Assembly: GCA_003344405.1 (NCBI GenBank) | Contig: NOWV01000215.1 | Coordinates: 1 to 64,000 of the forward strand | From: Trichoplax sp. H2 | Taxonomy: Eukaryota > Placozoa > Uniplacotomia > Trichoplacea | Direction of reading: 5' to 3' | Length of the DNA stretch: 64,000 bases | In this document: positions 11,001 through 23,270 of the stretch, one piece after another | How the letters are laid out: every line of letters begins with the position of its first letter | Numbering within the stretch: the stretch's first letter is position 1 | Translations under genes and position numbers: made by a program | The notes under the pieces: model-generated | What the model was told of the DNA's origin: nothing | What the model saw: only the letters and a program-made list of their open reading frames with translations | Databases searched by the model: none

Positions 11001-13260
11001 ATTAATCCTTCCACCGACTCTATTCTGTACAGAAAGGAAATAAAACCGGTTACCAATCTGATTAATAGCTATCTGCAAAGGAAAGGACTGTACGTACCCT
11101 CCCTTCAATTACTATGACATCGATGCCAAATGATTGTAGTTGTCGAGCTGCAATTAAACCTGATGCACCGGCTCCAACAATTAAAACGGTTGTTTTTGTA
11201 GCTGTAGAGTTAATATAAAGCAAGTAAGAAAATCATTTTAAGTGCTAGTACAGATGGTCTTTAATTATAATTAATAACCCTGGAAAATAGTAAACATACA
11301 TGTAGGTCTCTTAAGGAGTCTGTAAATACCAAAATTAATCAATCCATAACGCGTTAAATAGCCATGCAAACGCGTTATAAGGTGCCTATTATCTAGAAAA
11401 TTTTCAGAAATTTTTGATTCATATTTGTAGGATTCTAAAATATCATTAATATGCTATTTTGATGTATAATACAATTATTTATCGATATTATACTTACTAT
11501 TATACGGTGCCTGAAATTGTGGAATGGCTGCTTCGATAGTAAGTTCTACCTTGGGATTATTAAGCCATAATTCCAACTAGAGATGATTTAATACATGAAA
11601 TTTATCACATGATCATTTCTATCATCTAAGAGCATCTGACGATAACGAACAATTTATAAAATATTAACTTTAGTTAAGATTACCAAGCGATTCCGAATGT
11701 ATAAAAATGTAGACTTTAGTGAATTGTTTTGAGCGATATCAGGAAAACAATTCATCTCTTGAGGTGTAATTTGATCATGTGGCAAGCGACTTCGAAAGGC
11801 TGCTCCTTCCATTCCTAATCAATTACAAGTTATGAAGTATCAGCCATTAATGGTTCATAAAGACCATGGAATAATGATGATGCAATGTTACTTTCGTTAG
11901 TATTTGAAGTTTTTTACCTTCAGGAATTTCTCCATACTGATCGTCTTCATTAATGGAAGCATCAGAAAATTCTGGTGATAGTTCATCTTCAGTTAATTGA
12001 GCTAATTTCTCGTCCATTTCTCGATATTCAACCTACATTATAAAAGGAATTTACGGAATTATTAAAGGGGCATTTTCTATACCTGCAATGAAGCAGTTAT
12101 AAAGTTTATAAGCCTTTGAGTAAAATCAATTCATACTGTATTATAACTTAAGCAAAATACTTTGTTGTTAGCAAAAAATAATTAATAACAGGAAAAGATT
12201 AATATTTAGTCACGACAACGAGGGTACAGTAAATTGACCATAGTAATAATTTCATTAAAGGGAAACATGAATGATTAATCCACTTAATTAAGCGCTAATC
12301 GCGTAGTATTAGTTGCTAAGGTTATGGTTATACGTGTGGTATACTCGTATGTTGATGGGAAATGGCACTTGTAGATCAGCAGTTCCGTTCAATACACTCG
12401 AGTACAAGAGGCAGGAATGCAAAGAGCGTTATCTCCCCCATAGATGAGTGTAATTGTACCGAATGTATTGGTAGATTGTTGACCACTTGGTAATAAACAG
12501 TTAACGAAGGATTATAGCAGAATACTTCGGTGTTGACTGTTTATGACTCTAATTCGAATAGATTTGATGTGTCATTGTAGCCACGCATTCACTGTTCAAT
12601 CGAATAGTTACAATGCTATGACTTTTTTTTGTATGCAACCTGAAGAAACAAACTGCATATTGCCGGCCCGCGTCAGATCAGATTTTAGAAACGTATATTA
12701 CATACCATACTACAATCAGTGGCACCAACTGCCCTACATACATTTCAATGTTGCATTTATCAGTGATTGTGCCACTAGAAAGATCAGACATGGGGATATT
12801 TTCTCTCGCCGCATTATTGCATTCAACATTATACGCAAAGTAAAGCACTTTCCATTTTCTTGATAATAACCCTTATACCAATACTGTAACTATGGTAAGT
12901 CTGTCAGGTAGATTTAAACTGCCAGTTAGTTATCTTCGATTGAACAAGGAATAATAGTATTTTAGCTTGCTGACTACATTTCCTGTGGAGAATGTTGAAC
13001 GTTATATTGATGCAATAGATCAAGTGCAATGTTAATGGTGAACAATGTACCGTTATTGGGAAAGTGGACATGTCTATTCTGGGACATCTATTAAGTGTTT
13101 TCAGTACTTTGTTTTTCGATAGTGACTGGTGTATTATGATGTATACCTTGGGTCGTTTTCGCTGGCTTTGACGGCGTGTTATTACATCTTCTTCGTCGCT
13201 GTTTCTCGCACCTGGAGAAAGCCACTTATTTTCTGGTACGCTTTGTTTGCTTCCGTTCAT
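8064..13260 (-). CDS. KDM1A: Lysine-specific histone demethylase KDM1A/LSD1 (about 17 exons)
   Basis: FAD-dependent amine oxidase that removes mono- and dimethyl marks from histone H3 in nuclear CoREST-type complexes (family knowledge). Exon 1 (13147-13260) encodes MNGSKQS...RKRPK and joins exon 2 (11918-12032, [13 protein letters not shown]). SWIRM follows in three exons ([40 protein letters not shown]). Next comes the dinucleotide motif [14 protein letters not shown] (about 11110-11200), [22 protein letters not shown], and the Tower coiled coil (about 9680-10660, including [18 protein letters not shown]). The second oxidase half has [28 protein letters not shown] with the conserved flavin-contact Lys, ELFLFW, and a last exon (8064-8390) with [18 protein letters not shown]. 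The Tower separates KDM1A from KDM1B. Some middle exon edges are approximate. Intron 1 is about 1.1 kb and held nothing I recognised. Confidence 0.96.
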
Positions 13261-15809
13261 CTTCTCTCAGTCTACTCTAAATGATGACTATGATGAACCC
13301 ATTTGATAACGTTAACACTGATCCATGTTACAATCAATCTACTCCATTACAAGTTGACAACGTCCATGATTACATCTATACCTCACTACATTAACTATCG
13401 GTATACTGACTGAATTTCAATTCAAAATAGTCAAATTCTCCATCTTCTGATCAGTTGACTACTAGAGGTACTAGAGCATTGATACGAGTAAAACTTGCAT
13501 TCCGTACAATGATGATAATGGCAGAATCAATTACCAGTTTCAATGGTTATCCGATTTCTTTCCGCTACCAATGAAAGGATAGTAATATTCTTTCCGGTAA
13601 TAGTCCAACAGTTTCTACTTGTTTCTATCAATCCTTCTTCAGTTCTAGGATAAATGAAGTGAGAAATATTCAATTGACTACCTAGACAAAGGGCAGCTTG
13701 AGTCGCAACTTCACCAACACTAACACTACCGTACGATGCACTGCGTATCATGTATCCTACACCAGCTGACTACAGTGACAGCACTAAGCCAGCGTCGAAT
13801 CTATTTGAATCGAGTCGATTCAATTTTGCTTGTTTTGCTGATTGGATCAGAGTCCGACTAGCGTCACACCGTACTAAGGCATACAGTACTTTTACTGTAG
13901 GCTACAGTACAGCACAGTACAATTTTGACAGTGTACTGTACAGTACTATAATCGCGTACAGTACAGTACAGTGCTGTACAGCACAGTACAAATTTTACAG
14001 TGTACAGTACTACAACCACATACTGTACACTGTACAGTACAGTACAGCACAGTACAAACTTCACAGTGTACAGTACCATAATCGTATACTGTACACTGTA
14101 CTGTACTGTACAGAACATGAAACCTTATTCGTCTGGTACTAGACCTGAGAAAGGTCCGGTTTACAGCATAGTACAGTATGAGCCTTTGTGGCCATTGTAG
14201 TACTGTACTGTACTGTACTGTACAAAGCAACGCATTCCATCCACCAGTTCGTACTGTACAAGCTCAACAATTCATGTACTGTACGTGTGTATAAAAGAAA
14301 GCATCACAGTACTGTACTCTACTGGCTCTCCAGATGGCTCAATGGCAAACTTTTAGTCATCATCGAAAGTAGTTGCGCTTATTGCGGCTGGAATCACCAT
14401 TAAGGAATTCTATCTGTCTACATCCATCGTTGAAAAAATTCTTTCTTGTCCATGTAGCCATGGAATGGTAAGGACAATATGTCTATTCTAGATGATCGAG
14501 GATGCTAAACATGACTCTATTATCGTAGCATCACAGTACCGCAGGATAAGATGAATATCAATTAATTACTTAATTATACGCGTATATTATAATTGTCAAC
14601 CAAGCACATCTGGCCAGGTAACACTAGCATAGAAGCAATAGACTCACAAAGTATTTGTAGCAATATCCCTATGACATGATCATGTTGTGCAGTGGAATTA
14701 CTAGTACTCCTGCTAGATGGCAATACAATCTGCCACAGATTGAAGCGATACCATCGGTCAGTCTAAGTTAAATTCAAATCCATGGTACAAACAAGAAACC
14801 ACAGTATTAGATTAACAATTACAATCAAGAAGAAGAAGATTAACTGAAATTCTTCCATAGCTTATAATGTGACCTTTAGCCTCAGTAGATTGTATGCTGC
14901 AATGATAATGGAACACTTTCTTCATAAGTTCACGGTTCTTGAGATCGATTGTGTCTTGCTACTTGTCATGTTGCCTACAGTACGAGTACAGATTAATAAC
15001 ATGAATCAGTCATCACGTCTACAAACTTGAAACCCTCGAGTCTCCTACTAGGCGGGTTGCAAGTAGAGTGTGTATAGTACTTTCTTGCATTAATCACTGA
15101 TGTTCAGTTGATCTTTATACAAATTATACAACACGGAAATTGACTGTGATAGTAAATATCATCTGTGCAGTACATGCTAATAAATCACGTACAACAATAA
15201 CTACTGTAATAAGTGTACTATCTGTTATGTATAATTATTAAATCGTCTCTTGTGTAATTGAGTTGGTGGCGGCTCTCTTTTGTGGTATTGCGATAAATTG
15301 CACAAGGGCTTTGTATTAACCTCACAAATGATACTACTACCAACACTTATACAGTAATTAAAGTTTTCCTTTACATTCTTCCAATTTATCGATGAGAATC
15401 CAATTTACACTCATTGCATAACTAGGTGAAGAATAAACTGATTCGTAGTTTGTGTCAAGCGTGATGATAATAATAGTAAAGCTTTGCATACTTTACAAAG
15501 ATATTAATAAATCGGTCACACTCTTACTTCACAGTACAGCATACGTACATATAACGGAGATGGAAGCATCATTTCTACTGCTCTACACTAAACTACTTAC
15601 TTCTTTGCTATGCTAATTTAATCAAGACAACTACATCCATTTTTGCCTACAAAACATACTCTCAATGATTTATTATTGTATACGGTGGTTGATAATTATA
15701 ATTATTATATGTACAGTATATAGTACACTGTAATGATAACGAAATAGAGTTACCAATGGGTATTAGTTATCATATTGATTACAATTTCTCTTTCGTCTTA
15801 TCAAGTTCG
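13261..15809. other. Intergenic DNA between divergent KDM1A and TMEM181
   Basis: About 2.5 kb that should carry both promoters; no clear core promoter stands out. It contains the largest GTACA/TGTAC cluster (13885-14320). A 74-codon minus-strand frame at 13527-13751 (MIRSASYGSVSVGEVATQAA...) resembles no family I know and is left uncalled. The longer frames at 13750-14230 are by-products of the repeats (Tyr/Ser/Thr/Val-rich). Confidence 0.5.
13885..14320. repeat. Largest GTACA/TGTAC palindrome cluster
   Basis: About 440 bp dominated by 'cagtacagtac', 'tgtactgtac' and variants such as 'cagcacagtac'. Within it, two units of about 85 bp repeat imperfectly: each contains 'cagcacagtacaaa(t/c)tt' and 'acagtgtacagtac', followed by 'atactgtacactgta'. 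The cluster can fold into hairpins on either strand. Confidence 0.85.
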
Positions 15810-18800
15810 ATGCAATTGAAGTTACATGCTCTTACAAAGAGACAATTTGCCTTGGTTTACCTAGCTTTCTTTTTTGGCTTTATTATCCTGATACTAGTTG
15901 GAGTTACGGGTAAGATGTAATGGTATTATTGCAATTATAACAATTGTTCAAAAGCATTATACGCGTACTTTATTGGAATGTAGTCTAACAAATGATATGT
16001 ATACGAACTTGGACTCGATCAAGTAGCAATCTCTAATTGTTCAATATTAGCCAATTCAGCATCACTTAATACTAACGTCCATAAATCCTTACTTTGTCGT
16101 ATTACATCTACCACTATTATAAAGATCATTTGCAAAGATAATGTTATGACAACAGTCAGATCATTGAACAGTGAAGTAGTGGTAGATTAATCGAATCATT
16201 TTCTTTGAGAAGCAAATAGAATTTAGCAGTGTACCCTAAATATCACAAGCATTTCACTAACGTAAGGTCTTTCTTTATGCATACTTGAATTAATTGCGTA
16301 AAATCAGTTATTTTAGCGATATTTAATATAGGTACCTTTGCATTTCTAATGTATGCGATATACAGTAGTACAGTACAGCATAAACTACTAAACATTTAGT
16401 AGTCCATGAGTACAGGTAGCTACACTCACATGCTTTCATTATCGTCATTCTTAAGAATTTGCTAAAGGTTACATTCTCCAAAATTGATCTTGAATCATTT
16501 ATACTATTCAATACTAACTTGTGTGCTTTACGGCTCAGCTACTAAGTACTCTGAAAGTGATCATGACTTGCTATTACGCTGTGGGCTTAAGAATAAGCTT
16601 TCGCCTTCAAGCTTATTTTTATCATCTTCTATTATTATACAGGGCCTCCAGTATTAACTCCAATTGCTGCAAACTACAGCAATTCGGTAACAAAACCTAC
16701 GCATAGTTCTCTAAATGTAAGTTAAAGGGAACAACACCAAAGAATAATGACTATCTACATGAATGAGTGAACATGATAACGCTAATATATCGATATGATT
16801 ACCTTTTGCAACTAATTAATTATTCATTGCAGCAGAAGATTTTTCTGTAGTAATCAAAAATATCCATAGCGTTACTGATTGTGGATATATTTCAGAGTGG
16901 ACCTTTTACAGTAAACACTGGAGAACACGCTTTAAATTTATTTAATCAACAACTCTGGCTATTTTGTCGCCTGAAAATCAACGAGCAATCTTCCGGTAAA
17001 GCAAGTTGATTGTGCTGTTTTATGTAAACAATGTATTTAATATGTTAAATCACTGATTTTGGTATGATTTCATAAAATTTCTACTTGACTCGTTTGTTTT
17101 CTCTTTATCTATAGTACGTATCTTGGGTATAGTATTTCAAGTTAAAGCAACTGTAAAAGGTAGAAATAAAGATGGACATTACGTGATACTTTCTGACTTT
17201 AATCGTACTCGAAAATTAGAATGCAAGGGATCGGTATGTCTATTTGCTTTGAGTATCTTTCATACGGCTTACAATCATTTTATATATATGTTAATATATA
17301 TATATACAGTTTGAACATTTTTTTATGACATTGTATTATTTTGATAGAAATGTGAAGAATTCATGGTATTTCATGTGGGATTTCTGAACTTTGAAAAATA
17401 CGAAGTAATAGTACGATTTCACGGATTGGATGCAATTAATGTTACTAACGTACGCTTTGAGGTATGTTAGAAGCCTTTCATTACGGAATACGTTATAAAA
17501 TTTTTATAAGTAACTTGCATAGAATAATGCTTACTAGCTGTACCAGCAATTAGGACTTGGATTATAATGAATGAGTTTTGAAAATGAACTTTTAAATTGA
17601 TATATTTATTCATTAATATATTTAGTTTCAACACTACAATGTCGCCTATTCCAGAATTGAACTGTGGCTTCGATTCATATTCGCCGTTTGCTCTTTTGTC
17701 ATTGGCGTAAGTAGAGTGTATAATCTACAGTTTGAATATAAAATATCTGTATACTAATAACAAATCTTGATGATAATCTCTTTAACAGTGTGTTTTCATA
17801 TACATCCTTCGGACATTTGGGATCCATCAGTGGACAGTTGAGCAAAAGTAAATGATTATGATATAATCCGAATTTTACTACAAATAATCCCAATTCCATA
17901 CTGTTGTTATCGTAGTAATAACAAATTTTTCATTGCTAAGACTGCCATCATATCACGCGACTTTCTCGGAATGTAGTACCACCACCTTTATAAATTATAT
18001 AATTAATGAGACTTTCTTATCTTTCAGATGGCTTTCATTTCTTCTTCCATTACTGCTACTATTCAACAGTCAGTAGAAAATGTATTTCTCCGTTTATCTT
18101 GAAAGTGATCTTTAAATTCTATTGACTCTTTTGTTATAGATCCTTTATATCCATTAAAATTCCTTGTAACCAATGCGTCTGCATACGTTATCGACGCCAT
18201 TTTTGAATCAAGTTTTATTGCTGCTCTTCTATTATTTTGGTTATGCATATCTCACAGTATGAGAGAAGTATGATATTGATCGGACGGATGATTTTGATAC
18301 TAACTTACATTCTTGTGTTCTAAGCTAAACTACAGTATAAGGGCTAGTTTGGATCCATTCGCTATATTAACATCTCAATACATATTAGCATTATAGCAAG
18401 AAATTCTTCACATTTTATGCGCCGAAGATATTATTAGTCGGTCTGCTATGGATTGCTGCTTTTACCTTGTCTGTATGGCAAGAGTAAGTGTGTAATGTTC
18501 ATCAATAAAATTGTGTATAAAATGACATAATAAGTGCTTCCATTTTAATAGAACTATTGAATTAAATGCTCCAATCGAACAATACGCGCAATATGCCGCC
18601 AAATTTGAGGTAAGAAGTAATTACAGATACAAATGCACGCTTTTATACATCGAAGTATGAAATTATAACTTAAGCCAAATTTCTGTCTCTATGCGTAGGG
18701 TCTAAAAGTATTTCTGTACATCCTGATTGGACTGTATGTGTTGTACTTACTTTATTTGTTAGTCAGAGCATATGGAGAACTACGTAATTTAGCCTTTCAT

Positions 18801-19658
18801 GGTAAGGAATTCGTAATTATTATAGCATATTAAATGTTATATGAGTAACTCTTTTGGTATTTGTGATGTAAGCACCCTAAAGTTAACTTGGAGCTGTTTT
18901 TCGGTCATTTTATGGCATATGCTTTATTTCTCCTTATGTAGATGTAAAAATGAAATTCTTCACATCATCAATGCTCTTCGTGATGATTGTATGGTAATAA
19001 CAATTATTCTTTACAGCGATCGATCGATTATAATTAACTATAAGCGTAAACCCACAAATTATAAATCTTTTGGATGACATAACGCTTACCCTATGAATTT
19101 TTTATTTATTTCAAGCGTTGTTCTTTTAGTCATTCAATATGAACGATCTACCTTGCATACTAACATTTTAGCTCAGTTAATCACTCTCTATCAAAGACAT
19201 ATCCTAAGAAATTGATATAAATCAGAAATTTTGTCAACTTTTAGCCAATATCGCTGCATTCCTTAACCTATTTTACATTCAGAATTCGTTATCCTGTTTG
19301 GAGTATTAAACTTTTACATTTACATGATGGCATTCATCTATTCTCCAGCAAAATTTGCAATTGAAGGTTAGCTTTATTAATACATCGCTGTAAGATTTGT
19401 CGATAAACTAAAACTAACACGTAGTTTATACCTCTCTGATAGAGGCTATGAATAAGCGAAATGCAGTTTTTTCAGCTTTAAATGGAGAAGAGCGTGTCAT
19501 TTACGGGTAAGTAACTCTTGATATCCGTTTCAATTTTAGCTTATAATTAATTGCTTAACCAATTAATTAATTTCCTTTTGAAAAATGGCAGTAGGAAGAG
19601 GAGTAAAAATCAACGATTACCGCTAGAGAGCGACGAAGATGAAGAGTTATCATCTTAA
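15810..19658 (+). CDS. TMEM181: TMEM181-type seven-transmembrane protein (multi-exon)
   Basis: The ATG at 15810 opens MQLKLHALTKRQFALVYLAF, whose first membrane segment matches the TMEM181 N-terminus. Exon 2 (16896-16995) encodes NLFNQQLWLFCRLKI. Exon 3 (from 17115) gives the luminal beta domain (ATVKGRNKDGHYV, RTRKLECKG). It continues with KCEEFMVFHVGFLNFEKYEV, YSRIELWLRFIFAVC, LRTFGIHQWTVEQK and LSFLLPLLLLFNNPLYPLKF. Later exons give ALLLFWLCISHSMR, FYAPKILLVGLLWIAAFTL, GLKVFLYILIGLYVLYLLYL and LNFYMYMMAFIYSP. The tail has VFSALNGEERVIYG and an acidic end, with the stop at 19656. The family has a luminal domain plus Wntless-like seven-pass core. Human TMEM181 is linked to cytolethal distending toxin entry; its normal role is unclear. 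Introns are mostly short; intron 1 is about 1 kb. Confidence 0.93.
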
Positions 19659-21091
19659 TCTTTTATACATTAAAATGACTAGTCTGTCACTATAATTGAA
19701 TATATTTTGTTTGCAGTGTACTTTATGTATTTAGTTCTTGATGAAAAAGTACCATCCATCGTTACTTATGTACAAATTGCATACCTGCTTCGATTATATT
19801 TATGAATTCGACCTATTATTAGCAGTACGATAAATAGGGTTTCAGAACTGTTAAGGTAAATTGTACTTTTTGTGCTTTGTATTGATAAGCCTGACTGCAA
19901 AAACAATTGAAATGTCGTAATATCATTAATTCGATAGAAAGCTATCTAAAAAAGCCTATAAATTGAGCATAAATTGAAGCCTATAACTGTAACCCTGAAG
20001 AAATTCGAACGCATCTCTAAGAATTAAAGTAGACAGATTTATTTGTTAAGTTCAAAATTAAATTTTATAGATGATTATGGTAGTTACGCGTAATCCCTCA
20101 CATTACAGTCATATATTTATTATGAAGCATAGTTACCCTCATTATTTATCATTTAAATGTCTTCTATGCTAATAAAATTTGCAACAATTTTGCCACGCAT
20201 AAATCTGATTGCCTAATATTGTTGCCATTAATCATGGGATTGTAATTGGTACAAAGCAGCCTTAGAAGGATGATTTGTTGTTCTTGCTATCTATCCTATG
20301 CATACAGTACTACAGTACAATGAACAGCAATACCAATAATAATTCATAGCTTCAATTAGGTAATTGCTTATTCTATATACTTTACATTATCACGGATTAA
20401 ACTTAGAAGTTAGAATTTTAAGCTGAACGTGTCAGTATTCAGTAACAGCAGTGAATTTTCCAGCGTGTACACTGGAGAAATAATGCCGTACTCGCTGAGA
20501 CCCGCGGAAATTCCACTACTATTCGTAGCTGAAACTGGTAGGAATTCCACTGCTATACTGTAGAAAATATGCAAATCATCTACGTTAGTGTCCACCAGTA
20601 CGGGCAGTATCACATTGTGGATTGTTTAATGGAGCAATCGGTTGGTCGTCAAAACTTATTTGCTGTTGCTGGTCAAAACGTCTTTACTGTTGCTATGCTA
20701 CAGAACCTTACAGTTTACAGTACTGAGTGTAGAGTTACAGTACTGTACACTGTAACTGTACACTACAGTACTCGACTAAATACTGTACTGTATACTTAGT
20801 GTAAAGTACTGTACAGTAGTACTGTACTCATGCGCGAAAGCTACCGGTGCATTAATTAACTACAGTATATTGAATAGAAGATACTGCGCCTTACAGTATT
20901 AGGCTTTAGAGCTCTTTGACTGTATCCGAAACAAACAAAAGTTTCGTGATCAGTCCATTGCTAAATATCAATTTGCGATTCTAATTCATCGCTACTAGTC
21001 AATCTGCCAGTCTATAAGTAATACAGTGTTATAACTTAACTTATAAGAAAGATTTTTTGATAGTAGGTAAGCTTTAAAATATGCTAAGGTG
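19659..21091. other. Intergenic DNA with palindromic repeats
   Basis: Spacer between TMEM181 and RWDD1, both on the plus strand. It carries a small GTAC repeat at about 20305-20318 and a cluster at 20700-20830. No gene is recognised; frames at 20410-20613 and 20569-20799 overlap the repeats or lack any family likeness. Confidence 0.5.
20700..20830. repeat. GTACA/TGTAC palindrome cluster
   Basis: Repeated 'tacagtactg', 'gtacactgtaactgtacac' and 'tactgtacagtagtactgtac' units in both orientations, about 260 bp upstream of the RWDD1 start codon. Confidence 0.8.
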
Positions 21092-22764
21092 ATGGATTTC
21101 GCCGAAGAACAGCGTAATGAAGTAGAGGCTTTGGAATCCATTTATCTGGATGATCTTCAAAGTAAGGAGCACATGTGAATGTTGAGTGATATAGTTATTG
21201 CTAATTTGGAAAGGCGAGATATACGTGTACAGTACAGTATTTACTTTCTCTGACTACTGTATGTCGTATGCTTCACCGTGGACGTTTAAAGTTTTTAAAG
21301 GATCTTTTAGTTTGTAAAGGTAGTAATTCCAATGTTGGCTAGCCAAACGCTAAAGCTGTACAATTTATTCAGCATTTTTGTTATACACTATCACAATACA
21401 GTATACTACGATGCAGTATACCATAGCACGTGAGACGTTTTGCCCTTATTGCATATACTCGTACCTAGCTACTAAAACTATATTGCTTCAACAACCTTTC
21501 CAAGATGCATTTCTTGCTTTTATCTTGTTTTCCTATCAAAACGAGGTAAGATTAAATGCGCATTTCTTTCAAATTTTGCAGTAATAGAAGAAGATCCATG
21601 GTCCTTTACTATTTACGTCGAGTGTGATCAACAGGAGGATAACCCAAAATTCGAAGGTAGTACTCATTCTATTCATATTTATTTTATATTACGCTGTAAG
21701 GACTTTCCACCACAATGTGAATAAATTGCAACTAGTACTAATTATGTATATTTATAATCGCTGATTCACGTGGTTTATTGAAGACTTGTCTATTTAGTCA
21801 AGAAAGTTTAGATTTGCTGGTTGTTTACCTTGAGCACGTACAAACTACAATGTTTTCTATTTTCAATATTTCGGAAATAGCATGTTCGGTACAGTTTCGC
21901 TTTACTCTTACCCCGTGTTACCCAGAAACTCCGCCGGAGATACAAATTATTGAAAAAGATAACCTATCTGATAATGATATATCTGATATTATGGAAATAA
22001 TGAAGGAACAGGTTAGCTCTCATGAATTCATTTATGTGTATCATCAACGGAGTCGCTCAGTAACCTTTCGTAACACCGTTAGGCTGATGAAAATTCAGGC
22101 ATGGCCATGGTATTTACGTTACTATCAGCCGCCAAGGATAAGATGGCAGAAATTGCAGAGAATATTCTCATACAGAAAGAAGACGAAATCCAGAAGCTGA
22201 AAAGGCTTGCCGAAGAGCGTGATAAGGTATGAATTGTTATGTCAAAAGGCATCTTTAGATACAGTTTATGATAATAAAATCACAGAGTCAATTAGACGAA
22301 TGATAATTCTTTGAATTGAGTTTATTTTGAGTACGTCTATTTCTTAGGCTATTCGGTTAGGAACTCCTGTTACAGTTGCAAACTTTTTAAAATGGAAAGC
22401 TGAATTTGAACAAGAGCAGTCGGCTGCCAAGAAGCGCTCGAAAAATAACGATAGCACTTCTACTAAGTTAACTGGTCAATAAATGTTTCCGTAACTATTA
22501 CTTTAAATTAACTCCAATTAAACTATGTGCTATTAATTATCTTGTTTCTTAGGTCGGCAATTATTCGAAAGTGATAGCTCTTTGAAAAATTCAGATGCTT
22601 CATTTATGCAAGACGGTAGTTATTTGCAATAATGAATTTAGTCTACAGTGTCATTTTTAAATTAAACACTAACGGATTCATTTATAGGTGATGTGAGAAT
22701 TGATGAATCACTGTTCGAAGATCTTGACGGTTTGGATATTGAAGAAGATATGGAAGACGACTAA
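21092..22764 (+). CDS. RWDD1: RWD domain-containing protein 1 (7 exons)
   Basis: RWDD1 (DFRP2) binds and stabilises the DRG2 GTPase, a cytosolic translation-associated factor (family knowledge). Exons read by splice sites and phase: 21092-21161, 21582-21656, 21881-22011, 22083-22226, 22348-about 22481, 22553-22615 and 22688-22764. The product starts MDFAEEQRNEVEALESIYLD, the classic RWD opening. The RWD core follows (PWSFTIYVE, FRFTLTPCYPETPP, DNDISDIMEIM, GMAMVFTLLSAAKDKM), then a charged coiled coil. After that come GTPVTVANFLKWKAEFE, the conserved RQLFESD and the acidic end VRIDESLFEDLDGLDIEE. Length is about 230 residues, as usual for the family. The exon 4 acceptor at 22082 was chosen because the nearer AG would break the frame. 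It converges with the GH31 gene 507 bp away. Confidence 0.95.
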
Positions 22765-23270
22765 CGAATATAGTTACGTGTATAATAATAGTATCTTCGC
22801 ATCATGGCGACCAAATTTTATATAGAACTGTATCATTTATTGGCTACTATTTTATGTAAATCATGGTAAACTTTTGTTGAATAATCGGAATAATATAATA
22901 TTACTTGCTGCAAAGACGCATTAATATTGCATAACAATTTATACAATTAAACCTCAAGCAGGCCATTCAATTTCATTTCAAAAAAATGTCTATTATACAG
23001 GAACTAATTATTATTGCATGCGAGTGCCTCGATATCACCTATTTCTTAGTGCTAGAAGCAATTTTAGATATTCATAGCCACGTTAAAGTAAAGTTATTGG
23101 CCAAACTCTGTTCAACATCAGTGACATTCAGTACCTGCAGATACACGTAAATGTAGTAAATATCAAAACAATTGGTTAATTTTGAAATCTTGACTAATAT
23201 CCAATGACGCCGCTCTATGATCTGGATATTGACTCATTGATTTAGCATATCCTGCTCTAGCAATATTAAC
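22765..23270. other. Convergent intergenic spacer
   Basis: It separates the 3' ends of RWDD1 (plus) and the GH31 gene (minus). AT-rich; no gene or repeat seen. It should hold the polyadenylation signals of both genes, but I could not assign them with confidence. Confidence 0.5.

Noticed and set aside
13750-14230. Several 66-130 codon frames on both strands
   Set aside because: The GTACA/TGTAC cluster lacks stops in several frames, so these are repeat by-products.
14318-14400. tRNA-like start 'ggctctccagatggctcaatggc'
   Set aside because: No B box (GGTTCGAATCC type), no paired acceptor end and no convincing anticodon arm.
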